Of a stretch of 64,000 bases of DNA, positions 17,127-25,469 are shown piece by piece. Source of the stretch: Bin80 sp965220365. GTDB lineage: Bacteria > Bacteroidota > Rhodothermia > Rhodothermales > Bin80. The position numbers were made by a program, and so were the translations under genes. Under the pieces are notes generated by a model, which worked only from the letters and a program-made list of their open reading frames with translations, was not told the origin of the DNA and did no database searches. The stretch covers positions 1,984,001-2,048,000 of the forward strand of contig OZ244823.1 of assembly GCA_965220365.1 (NCBI GenBank), read 5' to 3'. Positions within the stretch are counted from its first letter, which is position 1. Each line of letters starts with the position of its first letter.

Positions 17127-19757
17127 ATGAGTACAGCCGCCCAGACATTTGTAAACATTGGTGAGCGGACCAATGTGACCGGTTCCGCCAAGTTCCGAAG
17201 GCTGGTTGTGAGCGGTGATTATGCGACCGCCATAGAAGTTGCACGACAACAGGTCGAAAGCGGTGCACAGATCATTGATGTCAATATGGATGAGGGGATG
17301 CTCGATGGTGTCAAAGCCATGCAAACTTTCCTGAACCTGATTGCCGCCGAGCCCGACATTGCCCGGGTGCCAATCATGATTGACAGTTCAAAGTGGGAGG
17401 TGATAGAAGCAGGTCTCAAATGCGTACAGGGTAAGGCCGTGGTCAATTCAATCTCACTGAAGGAGGGGGAGGATCAATTTCGGGAGCGAGCACATGCCTG
17501 TCTGTCTTACGGTGCAGCGGTAATCGTGATGGCATTTGATGAAGTTGGTCAGGCGGACACCGCATTGCGCAAGATTGAGATTTGTCAGCGTGCATTTAAA
17601 ATTCTTACTGAAGAAGTTGATTTTCCTGCCGAAGACATAATTTTTGACCCAAACATTTTTGCTGTTGCCACTGGAATTCCAGAACACAATAATTACGCAG
17701 TTGATTTTATTGAAGCAGCAAGAGTCATCCGCAGGACATGTCCTAACTGTCATATCTCAGGTGGGCTCTCGAATGTATCCTTCAGTTTCCGTGGCAATGA
17801 GCCAGTGCGTCGGGCGATGCATTCCGTCTTTCTGTATCATGCGATCCCTGCCGGGATGAACATGGGAATTGTGAATGCAGGTCAACTGGATATTTATGAT
17901 GAGATTGAACCGACGCTGCGAGAACTGGTCGAAGATGTTATCCTCAACCGTAATGAGGGTGCGACAGAGGCGCTTGTTGATTATGCCGAACAGTTCCGTG
18001 GTCAAAAAGGAAAGTCGGTACAGAAGGATATGTCTTGGCGCGAACTCCCCGTGGAGAAGCGGCTTGAATACGCACTTGTAAACGGCATCACTGAGTTTAT
18101 TGTCGAGGATACCGAGGAAGCCAGAGCCGCAGCAGACCGCCCATTGTATGTTATTGAAGGTCCACTGATGGATGGCATGAACGTGGTGGGGGACCTGTTC
18201 GGTTCCGGTAAAATGTTTTTGCCGCAGGTTGTGAAGTCTGCCCGTGTCATGAAAGCGGCTGTAGCTTATCTCGACCCGTTTATGCAGGCCGAAAAAGAAG
18301 AGATGGGAGTCGTTGACGCTTCGAACGGCAAAATCCTGATGGCTACCGTAAAAGGCGATGTACACGATATCGGGAAGAATATTGTCGGCGTGGTGCTTGC
18401 GTGTAATGGCTACGAGGTTGTTGATATGGGGGTCATGGTACCGTGCGAGAATATTCTCAACAAAGCCAAAGAAAAACAGGTCGACATTATTGGTCTCTCT
18501 GGACTCATCACACCAAGTCTGGACGAAATGGTTTATGTGGCAAGCGAAATGCAACGCCTCGGCATGAAACAGCCTCTTTTGATTGGAGGGGCAACCACCT
18601 CACCAGCGCATACGGCCGTGAAAATTGATCCGGCCCGCCAAAATGGCCCCTCTATTCATGTTACCGATGCGAGCCGTGCGATCGGCACTGTCTCATCATT
18701 GTTGTCTGACGATGAGCGGCCGCTTTTTGTTGAGACTGTAAAGACCAAGTATCAGCGTATGCGTGATCGCCGAGTGGGCGGTCCACCAAAGCCACGCTAT
18801 CCGATTCAAGTAGCACGGAGCCACGCGCACAGGCTACAGACTCCAGCGCCTCAAGCCCCAAGTTTTACGGGCACCAAAGTGTTTGAGGATTTTGATCTGT
18901 CGGTACTTGTTCGCTACATTGACTGGACCCCTTATTTCGTGACCTGGAACTTGGCCGGACGCTATCCAAAAATCCTGGAACATAAAGTGATTGGTAAAGC
19001 AGCGCGTGATCTTTGGCGTGATACCCAGATAATGTTGCAACAAATCATAGACCAGGGTTGGTTCAAGCCGAAAACTGTTGTTGGTTTTTGGGAGGCATCC
19101 CGGGACGGTGACGATATCAAGCTCAGTACTGGCGATACGTTCTATACACTGCGTCAGCAGATGATTAAAGACAATGGTCGAGCCAATTTTGCGCTGTCTG
19201 ACTTTGTTGCAGATGTGGATGATCATGTCGGGGCTTTTGCGGTCACTTCTGGACCTGAGGCGGAGAAGATTGCCAAAAGGTTTGAGGCCGATTCCGATGA
19301 CTATTCGGCGATCATGGTTAAATCCCTTGCAGACCGATTCGCAGAAGCTCTGGCGGAGTATATGCACGAGCGTGTCCGCAAGGAGCTTTGGGGGTATGCG
19401 GCGGATGAAAATTTTGACAATGAAGCCTTAATCAAAGAGGCTTACTCTGGTATTCGCCCGGCACCGGGTTATCCCTGCCAGCCCGACCATACGGAGAAGG
19501 AAACGATTTTTCGCTTGCTCGAAGCGAGTCGTATCGGTATGGAATTAACCTCGAGCTGTGCGATGATCCCTGCTGCCTCTGTTTCCGGGTTGTACATCGC
19601 ACATCCAGAAAGCACCTATTTTTCCGTTGGCCGGATTGATCGAGATCAGGTTGAGAACTATGCTCACCGCAAAGGGATGCAAATGCGTGAAGCAGAGCGC
19701 TGGCTAGGGCCGATTTTGAATTATGATCCGGCAGAAGTCGAAGCAGTAGCAGGGTGA
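17127..19757 (+). CDS. metH: Methionine synthase, folate/cobalamin/activation modules (MetH C-terminal half)
   Basis: The 876-residue protein starts at the pterin-binding barrel (FVNIGERTNVTGSAKF, then IDVNMDEGMLDG). It continues through the cap domain, the Rossmann B12 domain with the cobalt-ligating DVHDIGKNIVG at about residue 411, and LIGGATTSPAHTAVKI. It ends with the activation domain (GMELTSSCAMIPAASVSGLY, YFSVGRID), which binds SAM for reductive reactivation. Together with the preceding gene it reconstitutes a complete cobalamin-dependent methionine synthase that uses the 5-methyl-THF made by the upstream MetF module. All key motifs are intact. Confidence 0.96.
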   Translation: MSTAAQTFVNIGERTNVTGSAKFRRLVVSGDYATAIEVARQQVESGAQIIDVNMDEGMLDGVKAMQTFLNLIAAEPDIARVPIMIDSSKWEVIEAGLKCVQGKAVVNSISLKEGEDQFRERAHACLSYGAAVIVMAFDEVGQADTALRKIEICQRAFKILTEEVDFPAEDIIFDPNIFAVATGIPEHNNYAVDFIEAARVIRRTCPNCHISGGLSNVSFSFRGNEPVRRAMHSVFLYHAIPAGMNMGIVNAGQLDIYDEIEPTLRELVEDVILNRNEGATEALVDYAEQFRGQKGKSVQKDMSWRELPVEKRLEYALVNGITEFIVEDTEEARAAADRPLYVIEGPLMDGMNVVGDLFGSGKMFLPQVVKSARVMKAAVAYLDPFMQAEKEEMGVVDASNGKILMATVKGDVHDIGKNIVGVVLACNGYEVVDMGVMVPCENILNKAKEKQVDIIGLSGLITPSLDEMVYVASEMQRLGMKQPLLIGGATTSPAHTAVKIDPARQNGPSIHVTDASRAIGTVSSLLSDDERPLFVETVKTKYQRMRDRRVGGPPKPRYPIQVARSHAHRLQTPAPQAPSFTGTKVFEDFDLSVLVRYIDWTPYFVTWNLAGRYPKILEHKVIGKAARDLWRDTQIMLQQIIDQGWFKPKTVVGFWEASRDGDDIKLSTGDTFYTLRQQMIKDNGRANFALSDFVADVDDHVGAFAVTSGPEAEKIAKRFEADSDDYSAIMVKSLADRFAEALAEYMHERVRKELWGYAADENFDNEALIKEAYSGIRPAPGYPCQPDHTEKETIFRLLEASRIGMELTSSCAMIPAASVSGLYIAHPESTYFSVGRIDRDQVENYAHRKGMQMREAERWLGPILNYDPAEVEAVAG

Positions 19758-19994
19758 ATGATTGGGTGATATTCGGTTGATTTTATCGCCCGTTCCGCAG
19801 GCTTGCGACGACAGAGCATTTTCCTGAGGTTGCATCCTTCTCACGATGATGAGCTTCCAGCAAGGGAAATGGTTTATCTTCACGTTGAAGTCGTCAAGAA
19901 TTCTTTCTCACTTGTATTGCAAAACAAATCGACGTTCAATGGCAGTTCGGTACATTAACCATCTCGGCAGCAAAGTCACCAATTACACACAGCC

Positions 19995-20336
19995 ATGACC
20001 TATATCGTGATGGATGCTTGCATCCGCTGCAAATACATGGACTGTGTTGAAGTATGTCCTGTCGACTGCTTTTATGAGGGGGAAAACATGCTGGTCATTC
20101 ACCCAGATGAATGTATTGATTGTGGTGTCTGCGAACCCGAATGCCCTGTTGAGGCGATCAAGCCAGAAATTGAAGATGATCCCGACTCCAAGTGGCTAAA
20201 AATCAACACGGAATATTCCAAAGTCTGGCCGAATATTACGCGAATGAGAGAGCCGCCAGAAGATCACGAGGAATTTGCTCAAAAAACGAAGAAGTTCGCA
20301 GAATTCTTCAGCCCAGATCCGGGTGAAGGTGACTAG
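19995..20336 (+). CDS. fdxA: 7Fe-type ferredoxin FdxA
   Basis: This is a small cytosolic electron carrier with one [3Fe-4S] and one [4Fe-4S] cluster. The first cysteine set reads CIRCKYMDCVEVCPVDC, the FdxA pattern, and the second CIDCGVCEPECPVEAI. The C-terminal extension (about residues 65-113, ending in an acidic tail) is typical of FdxA ferredoxins. The length of 113 residues fits. It stands alone after the metH genes with a 237-bp upstream region. The physiological partner cannot be read from the context. Confidence 0.93.
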   Translation: MTYIVMDACIRCKYMDCVEVCPVDCFYEGENMLVIHPDECIDCGVCEPECPVEAIKPEIEDDPDSKWLKINTEYSKVWPNITRMREPPEDHEEFAQKTKKFAEFFSPDPGEGD

Positions 20337-20426
20337 GAGTCTATACCAGTGATATGATCTTGTGCCAGGCAATAGGCGAGAAACTTCAGGATCACCGATA
20401 CAACCGTGTGTCTGACTTCTGGATCA

Positions 20427-20750
20427 CTACTGCACAGCTGCCGTGTGGATACTGTCCGCAGTCACAGCCCGATGAGACGCGTCATAGATGGGCTCGCCTC
20501 GGGAGATTAAAATCACTTGAGGGGATTCGTGTCGGATCCCAAAATGAGACTCAATATGATTGGATAGAGGACGTGCTGTCTGAACAACAAGTTCAAAGAC
20601 AGGGAGCTTGACGTTTGCCATTTCATCCTTGGCTGTAGCAGAGAGATCGCAAGTGGAGCTATGCTTGAAGACGGCGACCGTTTCTGAATCAGATTGCTTT
20701 AGGACTGCATCGAAATCACTAATGGAATCAATTGACTGGTAGGACATCAA
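20427..20750 (-). CDS. YtxJ/BrxC-type monothiol bacilliredoxin
   Basis: The 107-residue thioredoxin-fold protein has the family landmarks. VAVFKHSSTCDLSATA carries the single redox cysteine, followed by RPLSNHIESHFGIRHESPQV and VILISRGEPIYDASHRAVTA. In bacillithiol-using bacteria these proteins remove bacillithiol from thiolated proteins, so the gene hints that the organism makes bacillithiol. The active site reads TCDLS where TCPIS is usual, so proline is replaced by aspartate. It lies convergent to fdxA and starts 4 bp from the long open frame of the M3 peptidase gene on the other strand; the two are divergent. Confidence 0.8.
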   Translation of the reverse strand: MMSYQSIDSISDFDAVLKQSDSETVAVFKHSSTCDLSATAKDEMANVKLPVFELVVQTARPLSNHIESHFGIRHESPQVILISRGEPIYDASHRAVTADSIHTAAVQ

Positions 20751-20832
20751 GATATTGGATTGGGTTACCGGATCAAACTACAACAATTTAGAGCAATCGA
20801 GGTTCGATGCGATTGCTAATTCCTATGGTGTA

Positions 20833-22620
20833 ATGGACACTCAAACGACCGGTGCTGAAAATGTACATTGGGATCTGACTCATCTTTATTTGAATGAGTC
20901 AGATTTACGCAAAGATCTGATCGATGTAACCAGTGAAGCAGAAAGGTTTAACAAGTCATGGAGGGGCAAGGTAGCAAGCCTGGAGGTAATTCGGATGAAG
21001 GAAGCGATCACGGAGTATGAGATGATCCAAGAGCGAGTTGGTCGCGCAATGACGTATGCCTACCTCTCTTGGGTCACGGCCACGGATGATCCAGTACGTG
21101 GAGCACTTCTGCAGCATGTTCGTGAGTTGTCCACACAAATTAGCAAGAGCCTGCTATTCTTCGGATTGGAGTGGATGAGAGTGGATGATAATCAGGCTCG
21201 GATATTAATGGAGGATGATGCGCTTGCCGGATATCGTCATTTTCTGGAATGTGAGCGACTTCTTAAGGACTACACCCTCTCAGAGGCAGAGGAGAAGATT
21301 CTGGCAGAGACGCAGGTAACCGGGAGATCTTCCTGGATGCGCTACTTCACCGAGACAATCAGTAGAATGCGTTTCACACTCCGAGGAGAAGTCCTGCCGC
21401 AAGAGTATCTGCTCACAAAGCTTCACGCCCATGACCGGGGACTACGCAAAGAGGCTGCAGACAGCTTTTCAAAAGGGCTCGTCTCGAATGAGCATACGCT
21501 CACGTTTATCTTCAATACACTACTGGCTGACAAGGCCGCAAGTGACCGCATGCGAGGATTGCCACACTGGCTCAAGTCCCGCAACCTAGGTAATGAAATT
21601 GCAGATGAAACAGCAGAGGCCTTGGTACAGGCTGTGGTGAGCCGCTATGACCTTGTAGCTCGTTTTTATAAACTTAAGGGTAAAATTTTGGGGCTCAACC
21701 CGCTCTACGACTATGACCGGTATGCACCTGTCGGAGAGAGCGACACCCACTATTCATGGAGTGATGCCAAGCATATTACCTTAGAGAGTTACCGGGGATT
21801 TCATTCACTTCTGGCGGAGGTTGTCGAGCGGTTTTTTGAAGAGAAATGGATTGATGCACCTGTGCAGGCGGGCAAGCAGGGTGGGGCGTTCAGCCATGGC
21901 TCAGTCCCCAGCGTGCATCCTTATGTACTGTTAAATTATACCGGGCGTGCAAGAGATGTACAAACCCTAGCACATGAGCTTGGGCATGGGGTGCATCAGT
22001 TCCTTTCAAGAGAGCAGGGCTACTTGCAGGCTTCTACTCCACTAACCACGGCAGAAACTGCCTCCGTATTCGGGGAGATGCTTACGTTCCAGCGCTTATT
22101 GGCTGAAGAGCCGAATCCACGTAACGTGCTAACGCTCCTGGTGAGTAAGATTGATGACACCATGGCAACCGTCTTTCGCCAAGTTACCATGAATCGATTT
22201 GAGCACGCGATCCACACCGCAAGGCGTAAGGAGGGAGAATTGTCTTCGGATAAATTTGCAGAGTATTGGATGTCTACCCAATCCACTATGTTTGGCAATA
22301 GCGTGGTACTCACTGAGCAGTATCGTAGCTGGTGGAGTTATATTCCGCATTTTTTGCACACACCGGGCTATGTCTATGCATATGCATTTGGAGAGCTGTT
22401 AGTATTGGCTCTGTATAAACGCTACCTTGAGTCTCCCGGCGAGTTTCCAGATCAATACATTGAATTAATGAGGGCAGGTGGATCCGATTGGCCACATATC
22501 CTTGTTGGCCGCTTGGGGGTTGACTTGCAAGATCCAGAATTCTGGCACAAAGGGCTCAGTGAGATCGAAGCACTGATCGAGCGGGCCGAAGCCTGTTATG
22601 CGACCTCTTGTCTGGATTGA
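20833..22620 (+). CDS. Oligoendopeptidase F-like M3 family metallopeptidase
   Basis: This cytosolic zinc endopeptidase cleaves short peptides. The M3 signature is seen as VQTLAHELGHGVHQFLSREQ: HELGH near residue 380 supplies two zinc histidines and the catalytic glutamate, and ETASVFGEM supplies the third ligand glutamate. The HxPGY-like HTPGYVYAYAFGELL near the C-terminus is the substrate-binding tyrosine region. The frame is open back to a TTG at 20755, but the ATG at 20833 (MDTQTTG) gives 595 residues, the PepF length, and avoids overlapping the divergent bacilliredoxin promoter region. Its 3' end overlaps the convergent DAHP synthase gene by 25 bp. Confidence 0.92.
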   Translation: MDTQTTGAENVHWDLTHLYLNESDLRKDLIDVTSEAERFNKSWRGKVASLEVIRMKEAITEYEMIQERVGRAMTYAYLSWVTATDDPVRGALLQHVRELSTQISKSLLFFGLEWMRVDDNQARILMEDDALAGYRHFLECERLLKDYTLSEAEEKILAETQVTGRSSWMRYFTETISRMRFTLRGEVLPQEYLLTKLHAHDRGLRKEAADSFSKGLVSNEHTLTFIFNTLLADKAASDRMRGLPHWLKSRNLGNEIADETAEALVQAVVSRYDLVARFYKLKGKILGLNPLYDYDRYAPVGESDTHYSWSDAKHITLESYRGFHSLLAEVVERFFEEKWIDAPVQAGKQGGAFSHGSVPSVHPYVLLNYTGRARDVQTLAHELGHGVHQFLSREQGYLQASTPLTTAETASVFGEMLTFQRLLAEEPNPRNVLTLLVSKIDDTMATVFRQVTMNRFEHAIHTARRKEGELSSDKFAEYWMSTQSTMFGNSVVLTEQYRSWWSYIPHFLHTPGYVYAYAFGELLVLALYKRYLESPGEFPDQYIELMRAGGSDWPHILVGRLGVDLQDPEFWHKGLSEIEALIERAEACYATSCLD

Positions 22621-23717
22621 ACCAGTGCAACGCGTTTGAGATAGGCATCACGTGCAATCTGCACATCCTCCAGAAAGAGCGGGAGTTCATCTAGGCGTAG
22701 CGCCTGTGGGCCATCCACCAGTGCCTTGGCAGGTATAGGATGGAAATCAACAAGTACCATGTTTGCTCCGGCAATGATACCTTGTGCCGTGGCATGCATC
22801 ACATCCAATAGCCCGTCCGGGCTTCGCTGCCGGTTACCGACAGAGTGAGACGGATCAATGCATACAGGCATTCGAGTGAGTCGGTGGACGACCGGTACAT
22901 GCGAGAAATCAACGAAATTTCGATGTGGATCACCTAGGTTCGTTTTCATTCCACGCAGTGCAAAGATCACGCGCCGATTCCCTTCACTGGCCAAGTATTC
23001 CGCTGCATTCAGTGATTCATTTAATGTGATTCCAAATCCTCTCTTGATCAGGACGGGGTAATCATCCTGACGGCCAGCACACTTCAGCAGTTCAAAATTC
23101 TGTGTGTTACGCGTACCGATCTGCAGCATAACGCCGGTGGGATGCCCCGTGGCCTCAAGAGCCTCATGAATCTCTATAATGTGCGATTCGTGCGTGACCT
23201 CCATACAAATGATTCGGATGTCGTATTTCCCCGCCAACTCAAAGACATAGGGGAGACAGGTTTTTCCGTGTCCTTGAAAAGAATAGGGATTGGTACGTGG
23301 TTTGTAGGCTCCCATACGGGTACAGGCTTGACCGTTTTCCTTGAGTGCCTTCATCATAAGTTCTACATGTTCTGGAGTATCCACTGCGCACAGTCCAGCA
23401 AATACGTGGAGATTTGTCTGATTGAATGTGATCTCGTTGTATTCAAACTGATGCGGGAAGTCTTCCTGTCCATGTCTTCCGAGCACTCGGTAGGCTTCTT
23501 GTACACGGACTACACGCTGCACACAAGGCAGGCTTCGTATGAATTCCATTGAGAGGGACTTGGTATCCCCCAGTAGATAGATTTCAGTCAGCCGCTGACC
23601 AGCACCCTGAATATGCCGGACCTGATAGGTAATATTCACGAGTGAATCCAGGTAACGCGTCAGGAGTTCGTATCGCGGCGATTCTTGGTCCGTATTGGGT
23701 TTTAATATGAGTATCAC
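22596..23717 (-). CDS. 3-deoxy-7-phosphoheptulonate (DAHP) synthase, AroA/KDO8PS-like type
   Basis: The enzyme condenses phosphoenolpyruvate and erythrose-4-phosphate in the first step of the shikimate pathway. The first 80-90 residues form a ferredoxin/ACT-like regulatory extension (MILILKPNTDQESPRY...). The catalytic barrel follows with HVFAGLCAVDTPEHVELMMK, GAYKPRTNPYSFQGHG (the KPRTxPYxFxG motif) and LIKRGFGITLNE, then RNFVDFSHVPV and VCIDPSHSVGNR with the metal-binding histidine. The length of 373 residues is right for the short-type enzyme with an N-terminal extension. It is the third gene of an accD-nagB-DAHP synthase run, 22 bp after nagB. Confidence 0.93.
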   Translation of the reverse strand: MILILKPNTDQESPRYELLTRYLDSLVNITYQVRHIQGAGQRLTEIYLLGDTKSLSMEFIRSLPCVQRVVRVQEAYRVLGRHGQEDFPHQFEYNEITFNQTNLHVFAGLCAVDTPEHVELMMKALKENGQACTRMGAYKPRTNPYSFQGHGKTCLPYVFELAGKYDIRIICMEVTHESHIIEIHEALEATGHPTGVMLQIGTRNTQNFELLKCAGRQDDYPVLIKRGFGITLNESLNAAEYLASEGNRRVIFALRGMKTNLGDPHRNFVDFSHVPVVHRLTRMPVCIDPSHSVGNRQRSPDGLLDVMHATAQGIIAGANMVLVDFHPIPAKALVDGPQALRLDELPLFLEDVQIARDAYLKRVALVQSRQEVA

Positions 23718-23739
23718 GGTTCAAGTAGATTCTAGGTTA

Positions 23740-24456
23740 TTACTTGTTAAGCCCTGAAGATGCAGCTTCATCCAGCAGTACAGTGACATTGGAATGAGTT
23801 TGTAGGCAACTACCGGGCACCTCTTCTGTCTGGGGGCCTTGCAGGCACCGTGCTACCGCATCGGCTTTTGCGGGGCCACATGCAAGCAGCAAAATCTTGT
23901 GGGCTTCCATAATTGTTTGTATTCCCATTGTTACTGCTTGGTGGGGTACATCTTCTACGGAATCGAAAAATCGGGCATTATCCTGGATCGTTGATGGAGC
24001 AAGTGACACAACCCGGGTACGGGAATCAAACGGCGAACCAGGTTCATTGAAGCCAATATGGCCATTGCTTCCGAGCCCCAAAATCTGAAGATAAATCCCC
24101 CCTTTACTCTGAATGAGTTGCTCAAATACGGATGGATCTGGGACTACTGTCGGGAAATGAATAGAATCTGGTCGCACGTTGACATGCTCGAAAAGATGAT
24201 GTCGCATGAAAGTTGCGTAGGATTGCTCGTGGTTGGCAGCAAGCCCAATATATTCATCCAGATTCACCGTGGTAAGTTGATCGAATGAAATCTCGCCACG
24301 CTGATAACGAGTGACGAGTAACTCGTAGAGTCTCTCAGGAGTACTCCCCGTTGCAAATCCAAATACACCGTTGGGATTTTCGGAGATGGCCTCACATACG
24401 AGTTCTGCAGCATGTGAACTTACAGACTCGTAATCCTGGAAGCATTCAATCACCAT
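23740..24456 (-). CDS. nagB: Glucosamine-6-phosphate deaminase
   Basis: NagB converts glucosamine-6-phosphate to fructose-6-phosphate and ammonia in amino-sugar catabolism. The 238-residue protein has GFATGSTPERLY (phosphate loop), TVNLDEYIGL with the catalytic Asp, LGLGSNGHIGFNEPGSPFDS, VTMGIQTIMEAHKILLLACG and PGSCLQTHSNVTVLLD. The C-terminal end is at the normal length for the short form. The start overlaps the accD stop by 11 bp, so the two are translationally coupled. The pairing of amino-sugar and fatty-acid genes has no obvious pathway logic. Confidence 0.95.
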   Translation of the reverse strand: MVIECFQDYESVSSHAAELVCEAISENPNGVFGFATGSTPERLYELLVTRYQRGEISFDQLTTVNLDEYIGLAANHEQSYATFMRHHLFEHVNVRPDSIHFPTVVPDPSVFEQLIQSKGGIYLQILGLGSNGHIGFNEPGSPFDSRTRVVSLAPSTIQDNARFFDSVEDVPHQAVTMGIQTIMEAHKILLLACGPAKADAVARCLQGPQTEEVPGSCLQTHSNVTVLLDEAASSGLNK

Positions 24457-25321
24457 CTGTTTTACTGGTAGATGATTCTTCCTGGAAAAGATTGAGGAGA
24501 TGGATCAAAGTTGTACGAAGTTCTCGACGATCCACGACCATGTCAACGAAACCGCGGTCTTTGAGAAATTCGGAACTTTGAAACCCTTTCGGGAGGTCTT
24601 GCCCAATCGTTTCGCGGATGACACGGGGGCCCGCGAAACCGATGAGTGCACCGGGTTCGGCGATATTGATATCACCAAGCATCGCAAAGGACGCGGTTAC
24701 ACCACCAGTCGTTGGATTCGTTAATACGGAGATATACGGAATTCCTTTTTCGTGCAGTCTGGCAAGATGGGCACTGGTTTTGGCCATTTGCATAAGGCTG
24801 AGCGCACCTTCCATCATCCGGGCTCCGCCGCTTTGCGCTATGACGATGACGGGAATATTCTGGTTGACTCCTCTACGTATAGAACGAGCAATGACTTCAC
24901 CGACAACGGAGCCCATCGATCCTCCAATGAAATTAAAATCCATAGCAGTGATAGATATGGTATGCCGATCCATCTGCCCGATAGCGGCCTGTACTGCGTC
25001 AGGTAATCCGCTTTTTTTTCGCGTACTCTCAAGCCGATCAGAATAGCGTTTTCTGTCTGTAAACTCAAGAGGATCTTTTGAGATAATTTCTTGATCCTGG
25101 AGTTGGCAGGAGCCATCGTCAAGCAGTAACGCAAAGTACTCGCTTGAATTTAGACGATAATGGTAGTCACACTTGGGGCAGATGTTCAGATTACCATTCA
25201 GTTCCCGGACAGGGTTAACAGCTGCACATGCCGGGCACTTTCGCCATTGCCCGGCAGGCATCTCGTGCTTACCACTACGACTAGTCAGAATTCCCTTTTT
25301 CGTTCTTTTGAACCAAGACAT
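24446..25321 (-). CDS. accD: Acetyl-CoA carboxylase carboxyltransferase subunit beta
   Basis: AccD is the beta subunit of the carboxyltransferase that, with AccA, moves carboxyl from biotin to acetyl-CoA to make malonyl-CoA for fatty acid synthesis. The N-terminal zinc ribbon has cysteines C29, C32, C48 and C51 (CPAC...CPKC). The crotonase fold follows with AQSGGARMMEGALSLMQMAK, TNPTTGGVTASFAMLGD and EPGALIGFAGPRVIRETIG. The length of 291 residues is normal. It is the first gene of a leftward operon and is divergent from the EF-G paralogue across 148 bp. Confidence 0.97.
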   Translation of the reverse strand: MSWFKRTKKGILTSRSGKHEMPAGQWRKCPACAAVNPVRELNGNLNICPKCDYHYRLNSSEYFALLLDDGSCQLQDQEIISKDPLEFTDRKRYSDRLESTRKKSGLPDAVQAAIGQMDRHTISITAMDFNFIGGSMGSVVGEVIARSIRRGVNQNIPVIVIAQSGGARMMEGALSLMQMAKTSAHLARLHEKGIPYISVLTNPTTGGVTASFAMLGDINIAEPGALIGFAGPRVIRETIGQDLPKGFQSSEFLKDRGFVDMVVDRRELRTTLIHLLNLFQEESSTSKTDGD

Positions 25322-25469
25322 TGTTATTGGTGCTCTAGCACAGCGGCTTAAACGGTTTTATACGAGGGTGTTCTTCATTGAGTACAATTACGGCAGAAAA
25401 GCAGGTAAATTCTCCCTTAGGCTGTATATTTTCCGGCAAGCATCTTGAAAGACATCTAAGATAAGAGCA

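Noticed and set aside
20354..20611. An 86-codon plus-strand frame between fdxA and the peptidase
   Set aside because: It is antisense to the bacilliredoxin gene, whose motifs are clear.
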